The notes: generated by a model from the sequence alone, not told the origin. DNA of 64,000 nt from Clostridium vitabionis (GCF_015351765.1 NZ_JADKQA010000001.1:752394-816393), one strand, 5' to 3'. Shown: positions 8,557-16,951, counted from the stretch's first letter. Translations and numbers: made by a program.

Positions 8557-10302
8557 TCAGCGGTCCTTCACTTCCTCGAGCGTAAGTTCGGGCTTCGCCA
8601 TGAGGGAGTAATTCGTATGATAAATGACAAATCCGGGCGCCCCGCCGTTGACCTTCCGGAGCTGCTTCCTCTGGATATAATCAATCTCCACCTTGTCCGC
8701 ATTTCTCCCTTTCGAGTAATAGGCGGCGAGTGCGCCGGCCTCCTCGAAAGCCCGGTCGGGGATCGGCCTGCCGTCATTTTTCAGGATCACATGGGAGCCG
8801 GGCATCTTCTTTGCGTGAAACCACCAGTCATTGCCGGAGGCAAAACGGAAGGTGAGCTCTTCATTCTGATAATTGTTTTTGCCCACATAGAGGTCAAATC
8901 CGTCGGTTGAGCGATAGTGGAAGGGCCGGCTCGTGATCTTTGCCTTCCTGGCCTGGGGACCCTTCCTGTGAAGGAACCCGTACTCGATCATCTCCTGGCG
9001 GATCTCCGCGAGATCCTCCTCGCGAAGGGCGATATCGAGGGAGGCGGAGATGGACTCCAGATGATCGATCTCTGCGCGGGTCTCCTTGAGCAGATGGCTG
9101 GTGGCCTCCTCGGTGCGCTTGAGCTTGTCATACCGCGCAAAGAATTTCTGCGCGTTCTCCCTGGCGGTCAGGGTAGGATCGAGGGGGATCGTGACCTCCT
9201 GGTTTGTGTAATAATTTTCGCAGACGAGCTGCTTCTCGCCGCCCTTCAATTCGTAGCCGTAGGTGTTGAGGAGTTCGCCGTAGAGCCGGTATCTGTCTTT
9301 TTTCTCAGTGTCCCGGAGCTGCTTTTCCTGGATGTCGAGCTTTTTATAATCGCGTTCAAGGATGGTGGAGACCACATGGCGAAGATCCTGGGATTTCTGG
9401 CGGATGCGGGAGATCAGGTCCCGCGCGCCGTAGTAGCTTTCGACAACCTGGCTCATGGAAGCAAAATGCCGGACCGTCTCATCGGCGGGAAGGCTTACGG
9501 GCATGAGGGCGGAGAATTCCACCGGATCGCCGCCGCGGTACAGGATCACCGGCGTGAAGCGCCCCTCGCGGACATCCTCCATCGCGAGGCTGACCGTGCC
9601 GGCAAGGTGCAGGCGCTCGGCATCGGTGAGCGCCGAAGCCGGTGTGTCGGCATCGATCCCCGCGGCCGCGCAGAAATTCTGGGCGGCCGCATTGCTGATG
9701 CCGGTAAAGACCGCCGCGCAGACCTTCCCCGCAGGAACCTGGGAAGTCATGAGCAGGGCGGCGATCTCCTCCGTGGAGGCGTTCAGGATATCGGTCTTTT
9801 TCACGGTCTGCGGAAGAAAATATTTCCGCCCCGGAAGGACCTCCCGGACGGAGCTCACCTGGGCGGAGATCCGCTTGATGCTGTCGATGATGACGCCGTC
9901 CGCGCCGGTGAAAATAATATTGCTGTATTTGCCCATCAGCTCGCAGATCAGCTCCGCCTCGCCGAGGTCGCCCATCTCGTTCCGATGTTCAACCCGGACG
10001 TGGATCGCCCGTTCAAGGCCGGGCTGGGTGACGGAAAGGATTTTTCCGCCATTCATGTGCTTCCGGAGAAGCATACAGAAGCTCGGCGCGCTGATCGGCG
10101 CTGCCTTGCTGTCATCGCTCAGATATGCGAGCGGGAGGGAAGCGTTCACGGAGAGGACGAGGCGGAGATTTTTCCGGTTGTTCTTCACGGTAATGTAGAG
10201 CTCGTCCTTCTCAGTCTGGGAAATTCGGGAAATATGCCCGCCGCGGAGCGCGCTGTCGAACTCGCGCACCAGGGCAGCTGTCGTAATGCCGTCAAAGGCC
10301 AT
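8557..10302 (-). CDS. rqcH: RqcH / NFACT family ribosome-associated quality control factor
   Basis: Bacterial homologue of NEMF/Rqc2: binds stalled 50S subunits carrying peptidyl-tRNA and directs C-terminal alanine tails that mark the chain for degradation; formerly annotated as fibronectin-binding protein. 581 residues from the ATG with GAGGTGATCTCT upstream. N-terminal NFACT-N starts MAFDGITTAALVREF, a central coiled coil lies near residues 270-420, and the C-terminal NFACT-R domain shows DWWFHAKKMPGSHVIL. It has its own promoter, back-to-back with that of yicC, and a structured leader. Confidence 0.93.
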   Translation of the reverse strand: MAFDGITTAALVREFDSALRGGHISRISQTEKDELYITVKNNRKNLRLVLSVNASLPLAYLSDDSKAAPISAPSFCMLLRKHMNGGKILSVTQPGLERAIHVRVEHRNEMGDLGEAELICELMGKYSNIIFTGADGVIIDSIKRISAQVSSVREVLPGRKYFLPQTVKKTDILNASTEEIAALLMTSQVPAGKVCAAVFTGISNAAAQNFCAAAGIDADTPASALTDAERLHLAGTVSLAMEDVREGRFTPVILYRGGDPVEFSALMPVSLPADETVRHFASMSQVVESYYGARDLISRIRQKSQDLRHVVSTILERDYKKLDIQEKQLRDTEKKDRYRLYGELLNTYGYELKGGEKQLVCENYYTNQEVTIPLDPTLTARENAQKFFARYDKLKRTEEATSHLLKETRAEIDHLESISASLDIALREEDLAEIRQEMIEYGFLHRKGPQARKAKITSRPFHYRSTDGFDLYVGKNNYQNEELTFRFASGNDWWFHAKKMPGSHVILKNDGRPIPDRAFEEAGALAAYYSKGRNADKVEIDYIQRKQLRKVNGGAPGFVIYHTNYSLMAKPELTLEEVKDR

Positions 10303-10339
10303 AGAGATCACCTCAAATACAATGTTTATTACGATTGGA

Positions 10340-10393
10340 ACCCCGCGTTCCGGGGTGAACCCGCAAAACCGCCTGCCGGCAGCCGTTTCGCGG
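10340..10393 (-). other. Structured 5' leader of rqcH with two hairpins
   Basis: Between the rqcH promoter and its ATG, ACCCCG (10340-10345) pairs with CGGGGT (10351-10356), and 10361-10371 pairs imperfectly with 10383-10393 around the palindrome CTGCCGGCAG (10373-10382). No known riboswitch class is recognised. Confidence 0.45.
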
Positions 10394-10421
10394 ATCCTTC
10401 CGGTGTATGCAGAATAGAACC

Positions 10422-10450
10422 ATTGTAACATACCGGCAAATCTGCCGCAA
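10422..10450 (-). promoter_or_regulatory. rqcH promoter
   Basis: On the minus strand, -35 TTGCGG (10445-10450) and -10 TACAAT (10422-10427) are separated by exactly 17 bp. It sits back-to-back with the yicC promoter, with 10 bp between the two -35 boxes. Confidence 0.7.
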
Positions 10451-10460
10451 GTTTTCAGAG

Positions 10461-10489
10461 TTGACGCGAAAATTGATTTGCTCTATAAT
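10461..10489 (+). promoter_or_regulatory. yicC operon promoter
   Basis: -35 TTGACG (10461-10466), 17-bp spacer, -10 TATAAT (10484-10489): a near-consensus sigma-A promoter. The predicted leader to the yicC ATG is about 30 nt with GAGGTG as ribosome binding site. Confidence 0.85.
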
Positions 10490-10526
10490 CTTAATAACTA
10501 TGGAATGACAGATATGAGGTGCAAAC

Positions 10527-11405
10527 ATGGTCAGAAGTATGACCGGTTTCGGCCGCGCGGAAATGATCACGGGCGAATACCGTATCGCCGTCGAGATCAA
10601 GGCGGTGAACCACCGGTACCTGGATCTCTCGGTCAAGGTGCCCAGAAAACTGAATTTTATGGAAGCCTCCGTTCGGAGCCTTCTCAAGGAATACATCCAG
10701 CGGGGCAAGGTCGATGTTTTCATCACCTGCGAACCGTCGGCGGATGCCCCGGTCAACCTCCGGTTTAACGAGAGCCTGGCAAAGGCCTACATCGGGTATT
10801 TTGACCGGATGAGCCGGGAGTTCGGCATCAAGAACGACATTACCGTATCGAAACTCTCTGCCCTTCCGGAGATCTTCACGATGGAGGAGGAGAGCGGGGA
10901 TGAGGACCGCCTGTTCGACCTGATCGCCCCGGTCGTCCGGGAGGCGGCAGGAAAGCTGGTCGACGCCAGAACCCGCGAGGGGGAGAATCTGCGGAAAGAC
11001 CTTCTCGACAAGCTTGACGGGATGGAGAAGGAAGTGGGGCTGATCATCGAGCGCTCCCCGAAGATCGTCGAGGAATACCGGACCCGTCTTCTCGACAAGG
11101 TTCACGAGCTTCTCGGAAGCACGCAGGTCGATGAGAGCCTGATCGCCACAGAGGTGACCGCATACTCCGACCGCATCTGCACGGACGAGGAGGTTGTCCG
11201 CCTGAAAAGCCACATCGATGCCACCCGCGGCGAGCTCACGAAGGGCGGAAGCGTTGGCCGGAAACTGGATTTCATTGCCCAGGAGATGAACCGGGAGGCC
11301 AATACCATCCTGTCCAAGGCCAATGACAAGGAAGTCAGCGACGCGGCCATCACCCTGAAGACGGAGATTGAAAAGGTCCGCGAACAGATACAGAATCTGG
11401 AATAA
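10527..11405 (+). CDS. yicC: YicC family endoribonuclease / RNA turnover protein
   Basis: Member of the YicC/YloC family (292 residues, usual length). Family members have been shown to be RNases affecting small RNA and mRNA stability. N-terminal signature MVRSMTGFGRAE and the NHRYLDLSVKVPRKL segment are clear; the C-terminal half contains the DUF1732 region with GGSVGRKLDFIAQEMNREANTILSKA. Placement directly before gmk and rpoZ is conserved. In many Firmicutes a small remA gene separates yicC and gmk; here there are only 20 bp. Confidence 0.94.
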   Translation: MVRSMTGFGRAEMITGEYRIAVEIKAVNHRYLDLSVKVPRKLNFMEASVRSLLKEYIQRGKVDVFITCEPSADAPVNLRFNESLAKAYIGYFDRMSREFGIKNDITVSKLSALPEIFTMEEESGDEDRLFDLIAPVVREAAGKLVDARTREGENLRKDLLDKLDGMEKEVGLIIERSPKIVEEYRTRLLDKVHELLGSTQVDESLIATEVTAYSDRICTDEEVVRLKSHIDATRGELTKGGSVGRKLDFIAQEMNREANTILSKANDKEVSDAAITLKTEIEKVREQIQNLE

Positions 11406-11425
11406 CGGAAAGGGAGGAAGATCCG

Positions 11426-12055
11426 ATGGATAACCGTGGTGTTCTCTGCGTCGTCAGCGGCTTTTCCGGCGCCGGAAAAGGAACGCTCATGCGCAGGCTT
11501 CTCTCCGAATATGACAGCTATGCCCTCTCGGTGTCGGCGACGACAAGGCAGCCGAGGGAGGGCGAGGCCGACGGACGGGAATATTTTTTCAAGACGAATG
11601 AAGAATTCGAGCAGATGATCCGGGACGGCGAGCTCCTGGAATATGCGAAATATGTGGACCACTATTACGGGACGCCGAGATCCTATGTGATGAAGAACCT
11701 CGAGGCCGGGAAGGACGTCCTTCTCGAGATCGAGATCCAGGGCGCCATGAACATCCGGAAGGCATTTCCCGAGGCCTTGCTGATCTTTGTCACGCCGCCG
11801 AGCGCTGAGGAGCTCAGAAACCGGCTCATCGGGCGGGGAACGGAGGATATCGGGACCATCGAGGCACGGCTTTCGCGGGCATCCGAGGAGGCCGCCGGCA
11901 TGGACCAGTATGATTATCTGGTCGTGAATGACCAGGTGGAGCGCTGTGCGGAGGAAATGCACGGCATTATCCAGGCAGCACACGCGAGAATGAACAATCA
12001 CCTCGCGTTTGTCAAGAATATACAGGAACAGATGATGCAGTACAAAAAGGCATGA
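11426..12055 (+). CDS. gmk: Guanylate kinase
   Basis: Phosphorylates GMP to GDP with ATP, a step needed for GTP, dGTP and (p)ppGpp pools. 209 residues, standard size. P-loop GFSGAGKGTLMRRLL at the N-terminus, the GMP-binding TTRQPREGEADGREYFF segment, and YYGTPRSYV follow in the right order. Ribosome binding site GGGAGG upstream. Lies in the yicC-gmk-rpoZ operon. Confidence 0.97.
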   Translation: MDNRGVLCVVSGFSGAGKGTLMRRLLSEYDSYALSVSATTRQPREGEADGREYFFKTNEEFEQMIRDGELLEYAKYVDHYYGTPRSYVMKNLEAGKDVLLEIEIQGAMNIRKAFPEALLIFVTPPSAEELRNRLIGRGTEDIGTIEARLSRASEEAAGMDQYDYLVVNDQVERCAEEMHGIIQAAHARMNNHLAFVKNIQEQMMQYKKA

Positions 12056-12091
12056 CGTGCTGCGCAAGGTTTGAAGGGAGTCTGATTTACC

Positions 12092-12349
12092 ATGATGTTA
12101 CGTCCGTCTTTCACAGAAATGATCGATGCGGTCAACAAGTACGCAGATGAGGGATCGCCGGAGATTACAAGCCGCTATTCCATCGTCATCGCTGCCGCCA
12201 AGAGAGCCAGGCAGCTGATTGCCGGCGCAGAGCCCCTGATCGATGACTGCGAGGGGAAGAAGCCGCTCTCCATTGCGGTCGAGGAGATTTACCAGGGTAA
12301 AGTAAAAATTTTGTCTGAGGACGACAAAGTCGAGGACAATGAATACTGA
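12092..12349 (+). CDS. rpoZ: DNA-directed RNA polymerase omega subunit
   Basis: Small subunit that stabilises the beta' subunit in RNA polymerase. 85 residues; the family core is visible as RPSFTEMIDAVN, SRYSIVIAAAKRARQL and KKPLSIAVEEIYQGKV, followed by a short acidic tail. Two adjacent ATG codons exist (12092 and 12095); the first is used here. Downstream of gmk as in most Firmicutes. Confidence 0.95.
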   Translation: MMLRPSFTEMIDAVNKYADEGSPEITSRYSIVIAAAKRARQLIAGAEPLIDDCEGKKPLSIAVEEIYQGKVKILSEDDKVEDNEY

Positions 12350-12372
12350 TTGATAGCGGATGAAGCCCTGAA

Positions 12373-12407
12373 GCCGTCCCGTGTTTCCGCACGGAGATGG
12401 CTTTTGC
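12373..12407 (+). terminator. Possible partial terminator between rpoZ and rimO
   Basis: AGCC-TC-CGTG pairs imperfectly with CGCACGGAGATGGCT and is followed by TTTT. The stem is broken by mismatches, so it more likely lowers than stops transcription into rimO. Confidence 0.35.
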
Positions 12408-12466
12408 CGGCTAAAAAGACCTTTTTGCATCCTGCGCCGGCGGGCGCCTGACATTGGAGAATTTGT

Positions 12467-13831
12467 ATGAAATTACTTTGCGTTTCCCTGGGCTGTGACA
12501 AGAACCTTGTCGATTCCGAGCGCATGCTCGGGCGGCTCACCAGCGACGGCTGGGAAATTACCGACGACGAGCGGGAGGCGGATGCTGTCCTTGTCAATAC
12601 CTGTGCCTTCATCGATTCCGCCAAGGAGGAGAGCATCGGGGCTATCCTGGACGCGGCGAAGCTTAAGGAAAATGGCCGGTGCCGGGCGCTCATTGTCTCC
12701 GGCTGCATGGCCGAGCGCTACCAGGAGGAGGTGCTCCGGGAGATCCCAGAGGTCGACGCGGTGGTCGGCACCGCCTCCGGGCGGACCGTGAGCTCCGTGA
12801 TCCGGCGGGTGCTTGGCGGAGAGAGCCACATCACCGACTTCGAGCCGCTCGCCGAAACCCCGGAAGCCATGGAGGAAGAGGAGGATGCTGGCCGGGTGCT
12901 TACCACGCTCGGCGGCTACTCCTTCCTCAAAATTGCCGAGGGCTGCGACAAGCGCTGCACTTACTGCATTATCCCGTATCTGCGCGGACCCTATCGCAGC
13001 GTCCCGATGCCCCGGCTTCTCGCGGAGGCGAAAAATCTCGCTTCCCGTGATGTGCGGGAACTGATCCTGGTGGCGCAGGAGACCACGCTTTACGGCACGG
13101 ATCTCTGTGGGAGGAAGCTCCTTCCCGAGCTCCTAAGGCTCCTCTCCGGCGTGGACGGCATCCGCTGGATCCGCCTGCAGTACTGCTACCCGGAGGAGCT
13201 GACCGACAGCATCATCGACGCGGTTGCAAAGACCCCGCATGTGTGCCATTACCTGGATCTGCCGATCCAGCACGCCAGTGACCGGATCCTCCGAAAAATG
13301 GGGCGGCGCACCACGCTGGCGGAGATCACGGAGCGGATCCGGAAAATCCGGGAGCGGATCCCGGATATCTGCCTCCGAACCTCACTGATCTCCGGGTTCC
13401 CCGGAGAGACCGAGGAGGATCATCAGATTCTCCTCGACTTTGTCCGCGAGACACGCTTTGACCGTCTTGGGGTTTTCACGTATTCCCGTGAGGAGGGAAC
13501 GCCGGCAGCGGAGATGGACGCCCAGGTTCCCGAGGAGGTGGCGGAGCGGCGTCGCGGGGAGATTATGGCCCTGCAGCAGCAGATCGCTTTCGAGAAGGCA
13601 GCGGAGAAGGTCGGCAATGTCTATGATGTCCTGGTCGAGGGGCGGCTCACGGACACGGACGACATCGTCTATACCGGAAGAACCTACATGGATGCGCCGG
13701 ATGTGGACAGCCAGATTTTTGTCCGCACGGACCGGGAAATTCTGTCCGGTTCCTTTATCCGTGCCCGCGTGACCGGTTCCAATGCATATGACCTGATCGG
13801 GGAGGAGGTAACCGATGAATCTGCCGAATAA
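12467..13831 (+). CDS. rimO: Ribosomal protein S12 (aspartate-89) methylthiotransferase RimO
   Basis: Two-cluster radical SAM enzyme that adds a methylthio group to an aspartate of ribosomal protein S12. 454 residues: N-terminal UPF0004 domain with MKLLCVSLGCDKNLVDSE, radical SAM motif CDKRCTYC with cysteines 160, 164 and 167, and a C-terminal TRAM domain. Its end overlaps pgsA by 17 bp. The paralogue miaB is in the same window; RimO is told apart by the S-L-G-C-D-K-N start and IIPYLRGPYRS after the cluster motif. Confidence 0.95.
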   Translation: MKLLCVSLGCDKNLVDSERMLGRLTSDGWEITDDEREADAVLVNTCAFIDSAKEESIGAILDAAKLKENGRCRALIVSGCMAERYQEEVLREIPEVDAVVGTASGRTVSSVIRRVLGGESHITDFEPLAETPEAMEEEEDAGRVLTTLGGYSFLKIAEGCDKRCTYCIIPYLRGPYRSVPMPRLLAEAKNLASRDVRELILVAQETTLYGTDLCGRKLLPELLRLLSGVDGIRWIRLQYCYPEELTDSIIDAVAKTPHVCHYLDLPIQHASDRILRKMGRRTTLAEITERIRKIRERIPDICLRTSLISGFPGETEEDHQILLDFVRETRFDRLGVFTYSREEGTPAAEMDAQVPEEVAERRRGEIMALQQQIAFEKAAEKVGNVYDVLVEGRLTDTDDIVYTGRTYMDAPDVDSQIFVRTDREILSGSFIRARVTGSNAYDLIGEEVTDESAE

Positions 13832-14357
13832 ACTCACTGTACTCCGAATGATTATTGTCCCGTTCTTTGTTTTTTTCCTGCTCTGTGACGGTGGGCAGAA
13901 TTATGCCTTCCGGATGACGGCCCTGGTGCTCTTCATCGCGGCCAGCCTCACAGACACCCTGGACGGCAAGATCGCGAGAAAATATCACCTGGTCACCGAC
14001 TTCGGGAAATTTATGGATCCCCTGGCTGACAAGCTCCTGGTCTGCTCGGCGCTGATCTGCCTGATTGAACTCAGGGAGATTCCCGCGTGGATGGTCGTCA
14101 TCATTATCGGCCGTGAATTTGTCATCAGCGGGTTCCGCCTGGTGGCCTCCGACAACGGTATCGTCATTCCGGCCAATTACTGGGGCAAGTTCAAGACCAC
14201 CTTCCAGATGATCGCGGTGATCCTGATGATCCTGAATGTTTCCGCCCTCCGCCTGCTGACCGTTCTCACCACCTGGATCGCACTCGCGCTCACCGTCATT
14301 TCCCTGTGCACCTACATCGCACAGAATTACAAGATTCTCCTGAAGGGAGACATCTGA
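13815..14357 (+). CDS. pgsA: CDP-diacylglycerol-glycerol-3-phosphate 3-phosphatidyltransferase
   Basis: Integral membrane enzyme making phosphatidylglycerol phosphate, the committed step to anionic lipids. 180 residues with several hydrophobic helices. The CDP-alcohol phosphatidyltransferase signature is complete: D-x2-DG-x2-AR-x8-G-x3-D-x3-D, seen as DTLDGKIARKY followed by GKFMDPLAD. It starts inside rimO and is 1 bp from the next gene. Confidence 0.95.
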   Translation: MNLPNKLTVLRMIIVPFFVFFLLCDGGQNYAFRMTALVLFIAASLTDTLDGKIARKYHLVTDFGKFMDPLADKLLVCSALICLIELREIPAWMVVIIIGREFVISGFRLVASDNGIVIPANYWGKFKTTFQMIAVILMILNVSALRLLTVLTTWIALALTVISLCTYIAQNYKILLKGDI

Positions 14358-14358
14358 G

Positions 14359-14922
14359 ATGAAAGATCAAGTCAATTTTGAGAGGGCTGAAGCTCCCGGG
14401 GATTTCCTCGGGCAGTCCGGTAAAGAGGATAACGCCGTGCGTGCGGAGACGCCGGAGGAGGCGGTGGTCCGGATCCTCAAGGAGCGGGGACTTCTCCTCA
14501 CGACAGCGGAATCCTGCACCGGAGGCATGGTCGCCTCGCGGATTGTCAATGTCCCGGGGGCTTCCGACGTCTTCCATGCGGGCTTTATCACCTACTGTGA
14601 CAAGGCGAAGCGGAAAATGCTCGGCGTCTCCAAAAAGACGCTGAAAAAGTATACCGCGGTCAGCGCCGCCACAGCGGCAGAAATGGCTGAGGGCGCGGCA
14701 AAGCGGGCGAAGGCGGATATTGCCGTCTCGGTGACCGGAATTGCCGGGCCGGACGGCGGGACGGAGAAATTTCCGGTAGGCTTGGTTTTTCTCGGCTGCT
14801 CCATATCCGGGAAAACGGAGGTAGAGGAGCTCCATCTGAACGGAAGCAGGGCGGAGATCCGGGCGCAGGCCGCGGAATTGGCGCTCGACCTTGTCCGGAA
14901 GACCATTCTCCGGGGAGAATGA
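14359..14922 (+). CDS. pncC: Stand-alone CinA C-terminal domain nicotinamide-nucleotide amidohydrolase
   Basis: Likely deamidates nicotinamide mononucleotide to nicotinate mononucleotide (PncC activity) in NAD recycling. The family core begins near residue 35 with TAESCTGGMVASRIVNVPGAS and contains YTAVSAATAAEMAEGA and VTGIAGPDGGTEKFPVG. The N-terminal MoaB-like half of full-length CinA is missing, replaced by about 30 poorly conserved residues; this is a natural short form rather than a broken gene since the frame is intact and tightly packed between neighbours. Confidence 0.88.
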   Translation: MKDQVNFERAEAPGDFLGQSGKEDNAVRAETPEEAVVRILKERGLLLTTAESCTGGMVASRIVNVPGASDVFHAGFITYCDKAKRKMLGVSKKTLKKYTAVSAATAAEMAEGAAKRAKADIAVSVTGIAGPDGGTEKFPVGLVFLGCSISGKTEVEELHLNGSRAEIRAQAAELALDLVRKTILRGE

Positions 14923-14961
14923 AGAATTCCCGGGTTCTGGCAGCGTGAGCGGAGGAATCCT

Positions 14962-15288
14962 ATGCGGTGGTATAAGAAGATCTATACAGGAAAAAAGGCG
15001 AAGGGGCGCCGCTTCGCGATTCTCCAGGGAATCCGGAGCGGAAAGCCGGCACCGGACAGCTATGTCATTATCCCGGCGGAGAACCCGAAAAACCTCCTGG
15101 ACATCATTCCCTGCCGGGAGCTTCTGGCGGCCCACTACCAGGTTTTTGATCCGCTGATTCTGGGCATCGCCTCCGGAAAAGAGGATGCCATCCGGCTAGC
15201 AGCCCGAATTCTCACGGATTTTGCCGCTGGAGAGCGTGGATTCGAGCCGGAAAACCTGAAACACTTACGGGAGAAGATCGAAGAATGA
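14962..15288 (+). CDS. Conserved-looking small protein of unknown function
   Basis: 108 residues, not recognised. The protein is basic at the N-terminus (MRWYKKIYTGKKAKGRR), mixed alpha/beta in appearance, with no signal peptide, membrane segment or cysteine pair. Residues 57-95 (FDPLILGIASGKEDAIRLAARIL) look like a helical module. It is probably real: 39 bp after pncC, GTGAGCGGAGG-like ribosome binding site, and a 4-bp ATGA overlap with the next gene, implying co-translation with the DUF2953 membrane protein and the sporulation gene ytfJ. A role in envelope or spore formation is a guess from context only. Confidence 0.75.
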   Translation: MRWYKKIYTGKKAKGRRFAILQGIRSGKPAPDSYVIIPAENPKNLLDIIPCRELLAAHYQVFDPLILGIASGKEDAIRLAARILTDFAAGERGFEPENLKHLREKIEE

Positions 15289-16196
15289 TTCACATCGCCA
15301 TCCTGATTCTGAAAATCATCGGCCTGATTCTCCTGGCAGTTCTCGGGATTCTGCTTCTTCTGCTGCTCCTCATCCTGCTGGTTCCCGTCAGGTACAGCGG
15401 CGCGGCGTCCTATGCCGGGGCGCCCAGGGCAGATGTCCGGGTCGCTTGGCTCTTCTCCCTGGTTTCCCTGGAAGTCCGGTATAGGAAAAGGCTCAAATGG
15501 CGGCTCCGGCTTTTCGGCCGCAGGATTGCCGGAAGCCGGCGGGCAGCGCAGGAGATAAAGCAAAGTCCGGCACCGGCATCCCCGGAGGCCCCGCCAGAAG
15601 CAGAGTCGGCTCTCACGGGAGACATCTTGTCCCCGGAGGAGGAGCGGGAGCTCGAGGAGGAGCTTGGCAGAGAGATCCGCGAGGGAAGAGAGCGGGGGCT
15701 GGCACGGGATGGCCGGGGGGAAGAGCAAAGATCTCCGGCAGCACCCGGAAAAAGCATTGCACACCGCCTGCGGGAGATCGCGGAAAGAGTCATGGGCTTT
15801 ATCCGGGACATCCGGGATGGAGCTTCCGAAGCTTCTGAGAAGATCTCCCGCATCCTGGAGGAGATCGAAGGGGAAGAAAACCGGCGGACCGCCCGCCTCC
15901 TGCTCCGGCAGGCGGTCAGGATTCTCCGCCATATTCTTCCGGGGAAGGCAGATGGACGCGTCGATTTCGGCTTTGACGATCCGGCAGCGACGGGCAGGGT
16001 GCTCGCGGCTCTCGCGTTCGTGTGGCCGGCCTTCGGCGGCGGCCTCGAGATCGTCCCGGAATTTACCCGGAAAACCTTTCAGGCTAACGCCCGCTTTGCC
16101 GGGCGTGTCCGCCTCGGGACATTGCTCATCCTGGCCGGGCGGATGTTCCTCGACCGGAATTTCCGGCACTGGTTCAGAAAAATCATAGGAGGATAA
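15285..16196 (+). CDS. DUF2953 membrane-anchored protein
   Basis: 303 residues with one very hydrophobic N-terminal helix (about residues 4-34) then a large soluble part with a charged middle and a C-terminal DUF2953-like region (GRVDFGFDDPAATGRVLAAL...). The family occurs mainly in spore-forming Firmicutes directly before ytfJ, as here (3-bp gap), and its molecular function is not established. Glu/Arg-rich residues 110-150 look disordered. Confidence 0.8.
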   Translation: MIHIAILILKIIGLILLAVLGILLLLLLLILLVPVRYSGAASYAGAPRADVRVAWLFSLVSLEVRYRKRLKWRLRLFGRRIAGSRRAAQEIKQSPAPASPEAPPEAESALTGDILSPEEERELEEELGREIREGRERGLARDGRGEEQRSPAAPGKSIAHRLREIAERVMGFIRDIRDGASEASEKISRILEEIEGEENRRTARLLLRQAVRILRHILPGKADGRVDFGFDDPAATGRVLAALAFVWPAFGGGLEIVPEFTRKTFQANARFAGRVRLGTLLILAGRMFLDRNFRHWFRKIIGG

Positions 16197-16199
16197 AGT

Positions 16200-16634
16200 A
16201 TGGCAGCAGAGAAGGAGTTTTCGTCCACGATAGATTCCCTGTTCAAGGGGATGGATGCCTTTGTGACCAGCAAGACCGTTGTCGGTGAACCGGTCCGCGT
16301 GGATGAGAATACCGTGATCATCCCGCTGATCGACGTATCCTGCGGAATGGCCGCGGGAGCATTCCGGAAGGACGCGAAGGACAATGACGCCGGCGGGCTC
16401 AGCGCAAAAATGTCCCCCTCAGCCCTCCTGATTGTGCAGAATGGCATCACCAAGCTGATCAGCATCAAGCATCAGGACGCGGTCTCCAAGATCATCGATC
16501 TTGTCCCGGATATGGTCAACCGTTTTACCGGGAATCACCAGGTGTCCGAGGACGCCGTCCATAAGGCGGAGGAGATGGCCGGGGAAATCCGGGAGAAGGA
16601 ACGCCCGGAGAATAACGGCGGCAAAGAGAATTGA
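16200..16634 (+). CDS. ytfJ: Spore germination/sporulation protein GerW (YtfJ)
   Basis: 144-residue member of the GerW/YtfJ family, produced during sporulation in Bacillus and linked to germination. Core features: TIDSLFKGMDAF, the KTVVGEPV segment and SPSALLIVQNGITKLI, ending in a charged tail. Presence suggests the organism is a spore former or descends from one. It is the last gene of its operon, followed by a strong terminator. Confidence 0.88.
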   Translation: MAAEKEFSSTIDSLFKGMDAFVTSKTVVGEPVRVDENTVIIPLIDVSCGMAAGAFRKDAKDNDAGGLSAKMSPSALLIVQNGITKLISIKHQDAVSKIIDLVPDMVNRFTGNHQVSEDAVHKAEEMAGEIREKERPENNGGKEN

Positions 16635-16703
16635 CGCCGCCGCGGTACCTTGGCGGCAGCGGGAAGAAGGAACACCGGTGCAAGGGGCGAAAGCGGGTCG
16701 GGT

Positions 16704-16742
16704 TAAAAAAAAACGGGGCAGCCGAAGCTGCTCCGTTTTTTT
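16704..16742. terminator. Bidirectional terminator between ytfJ and rpmB
   Basis: A-run, stem ACGGGGCAGC / GCTGCTCCGT with a CGAA-type loop, then a T-run. The poly-A on one side and poly-T on the other make it an intrinsic terminator in both directions, fitting the convergent ytfJ and rpmB genes. Confidence 0.92.
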
Positions 16743-16765
16743 AACTCCGCATCCGGAGAATTCTC

Positions 16766-16951
16766 TTAGGCACGCTCAACACGTCCTGATCTCAGGCAGG
16801 AAGTACAAACGTACATTTTTCTCGGTCCCTCGGGCGTAACTACCTTAACGGACTTGACGTTCGATTTCCACATCCGGTTGGATCTTCTATGAGAATGGCT
16901 CACCTTGTTGCCGAAGTGAGCGGCTTTTTCACAGATTGCACACTTAGCCAT
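16766..16951 (-). CDS. rpmB: 50S ribosomal protein L28
   Basis: 61-residue L28 of the 50S subunit. The cysteine pairs CAIC near the N-terminus and CTSC near the C-terminus indicate the zinc-binding C+ form. MAKCAICEKAAHFGNKVSHS and SHRRSNRMWK are diagnostic. Two ATG codons are adjacent; the inner one (16951) is chosen because it gives the standard MAKC start and better spacing from GGGAGG. It is transcribed away from yloU-fakA-recG, as in Bacillus. Confidence 0.97.
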   Translation of the reverse strand: MAKCAICEKAAHFGNKVSHSHRRSNRMWKSNVKSVKVVTPEGPRKMYVCTSCLRSGRVERA

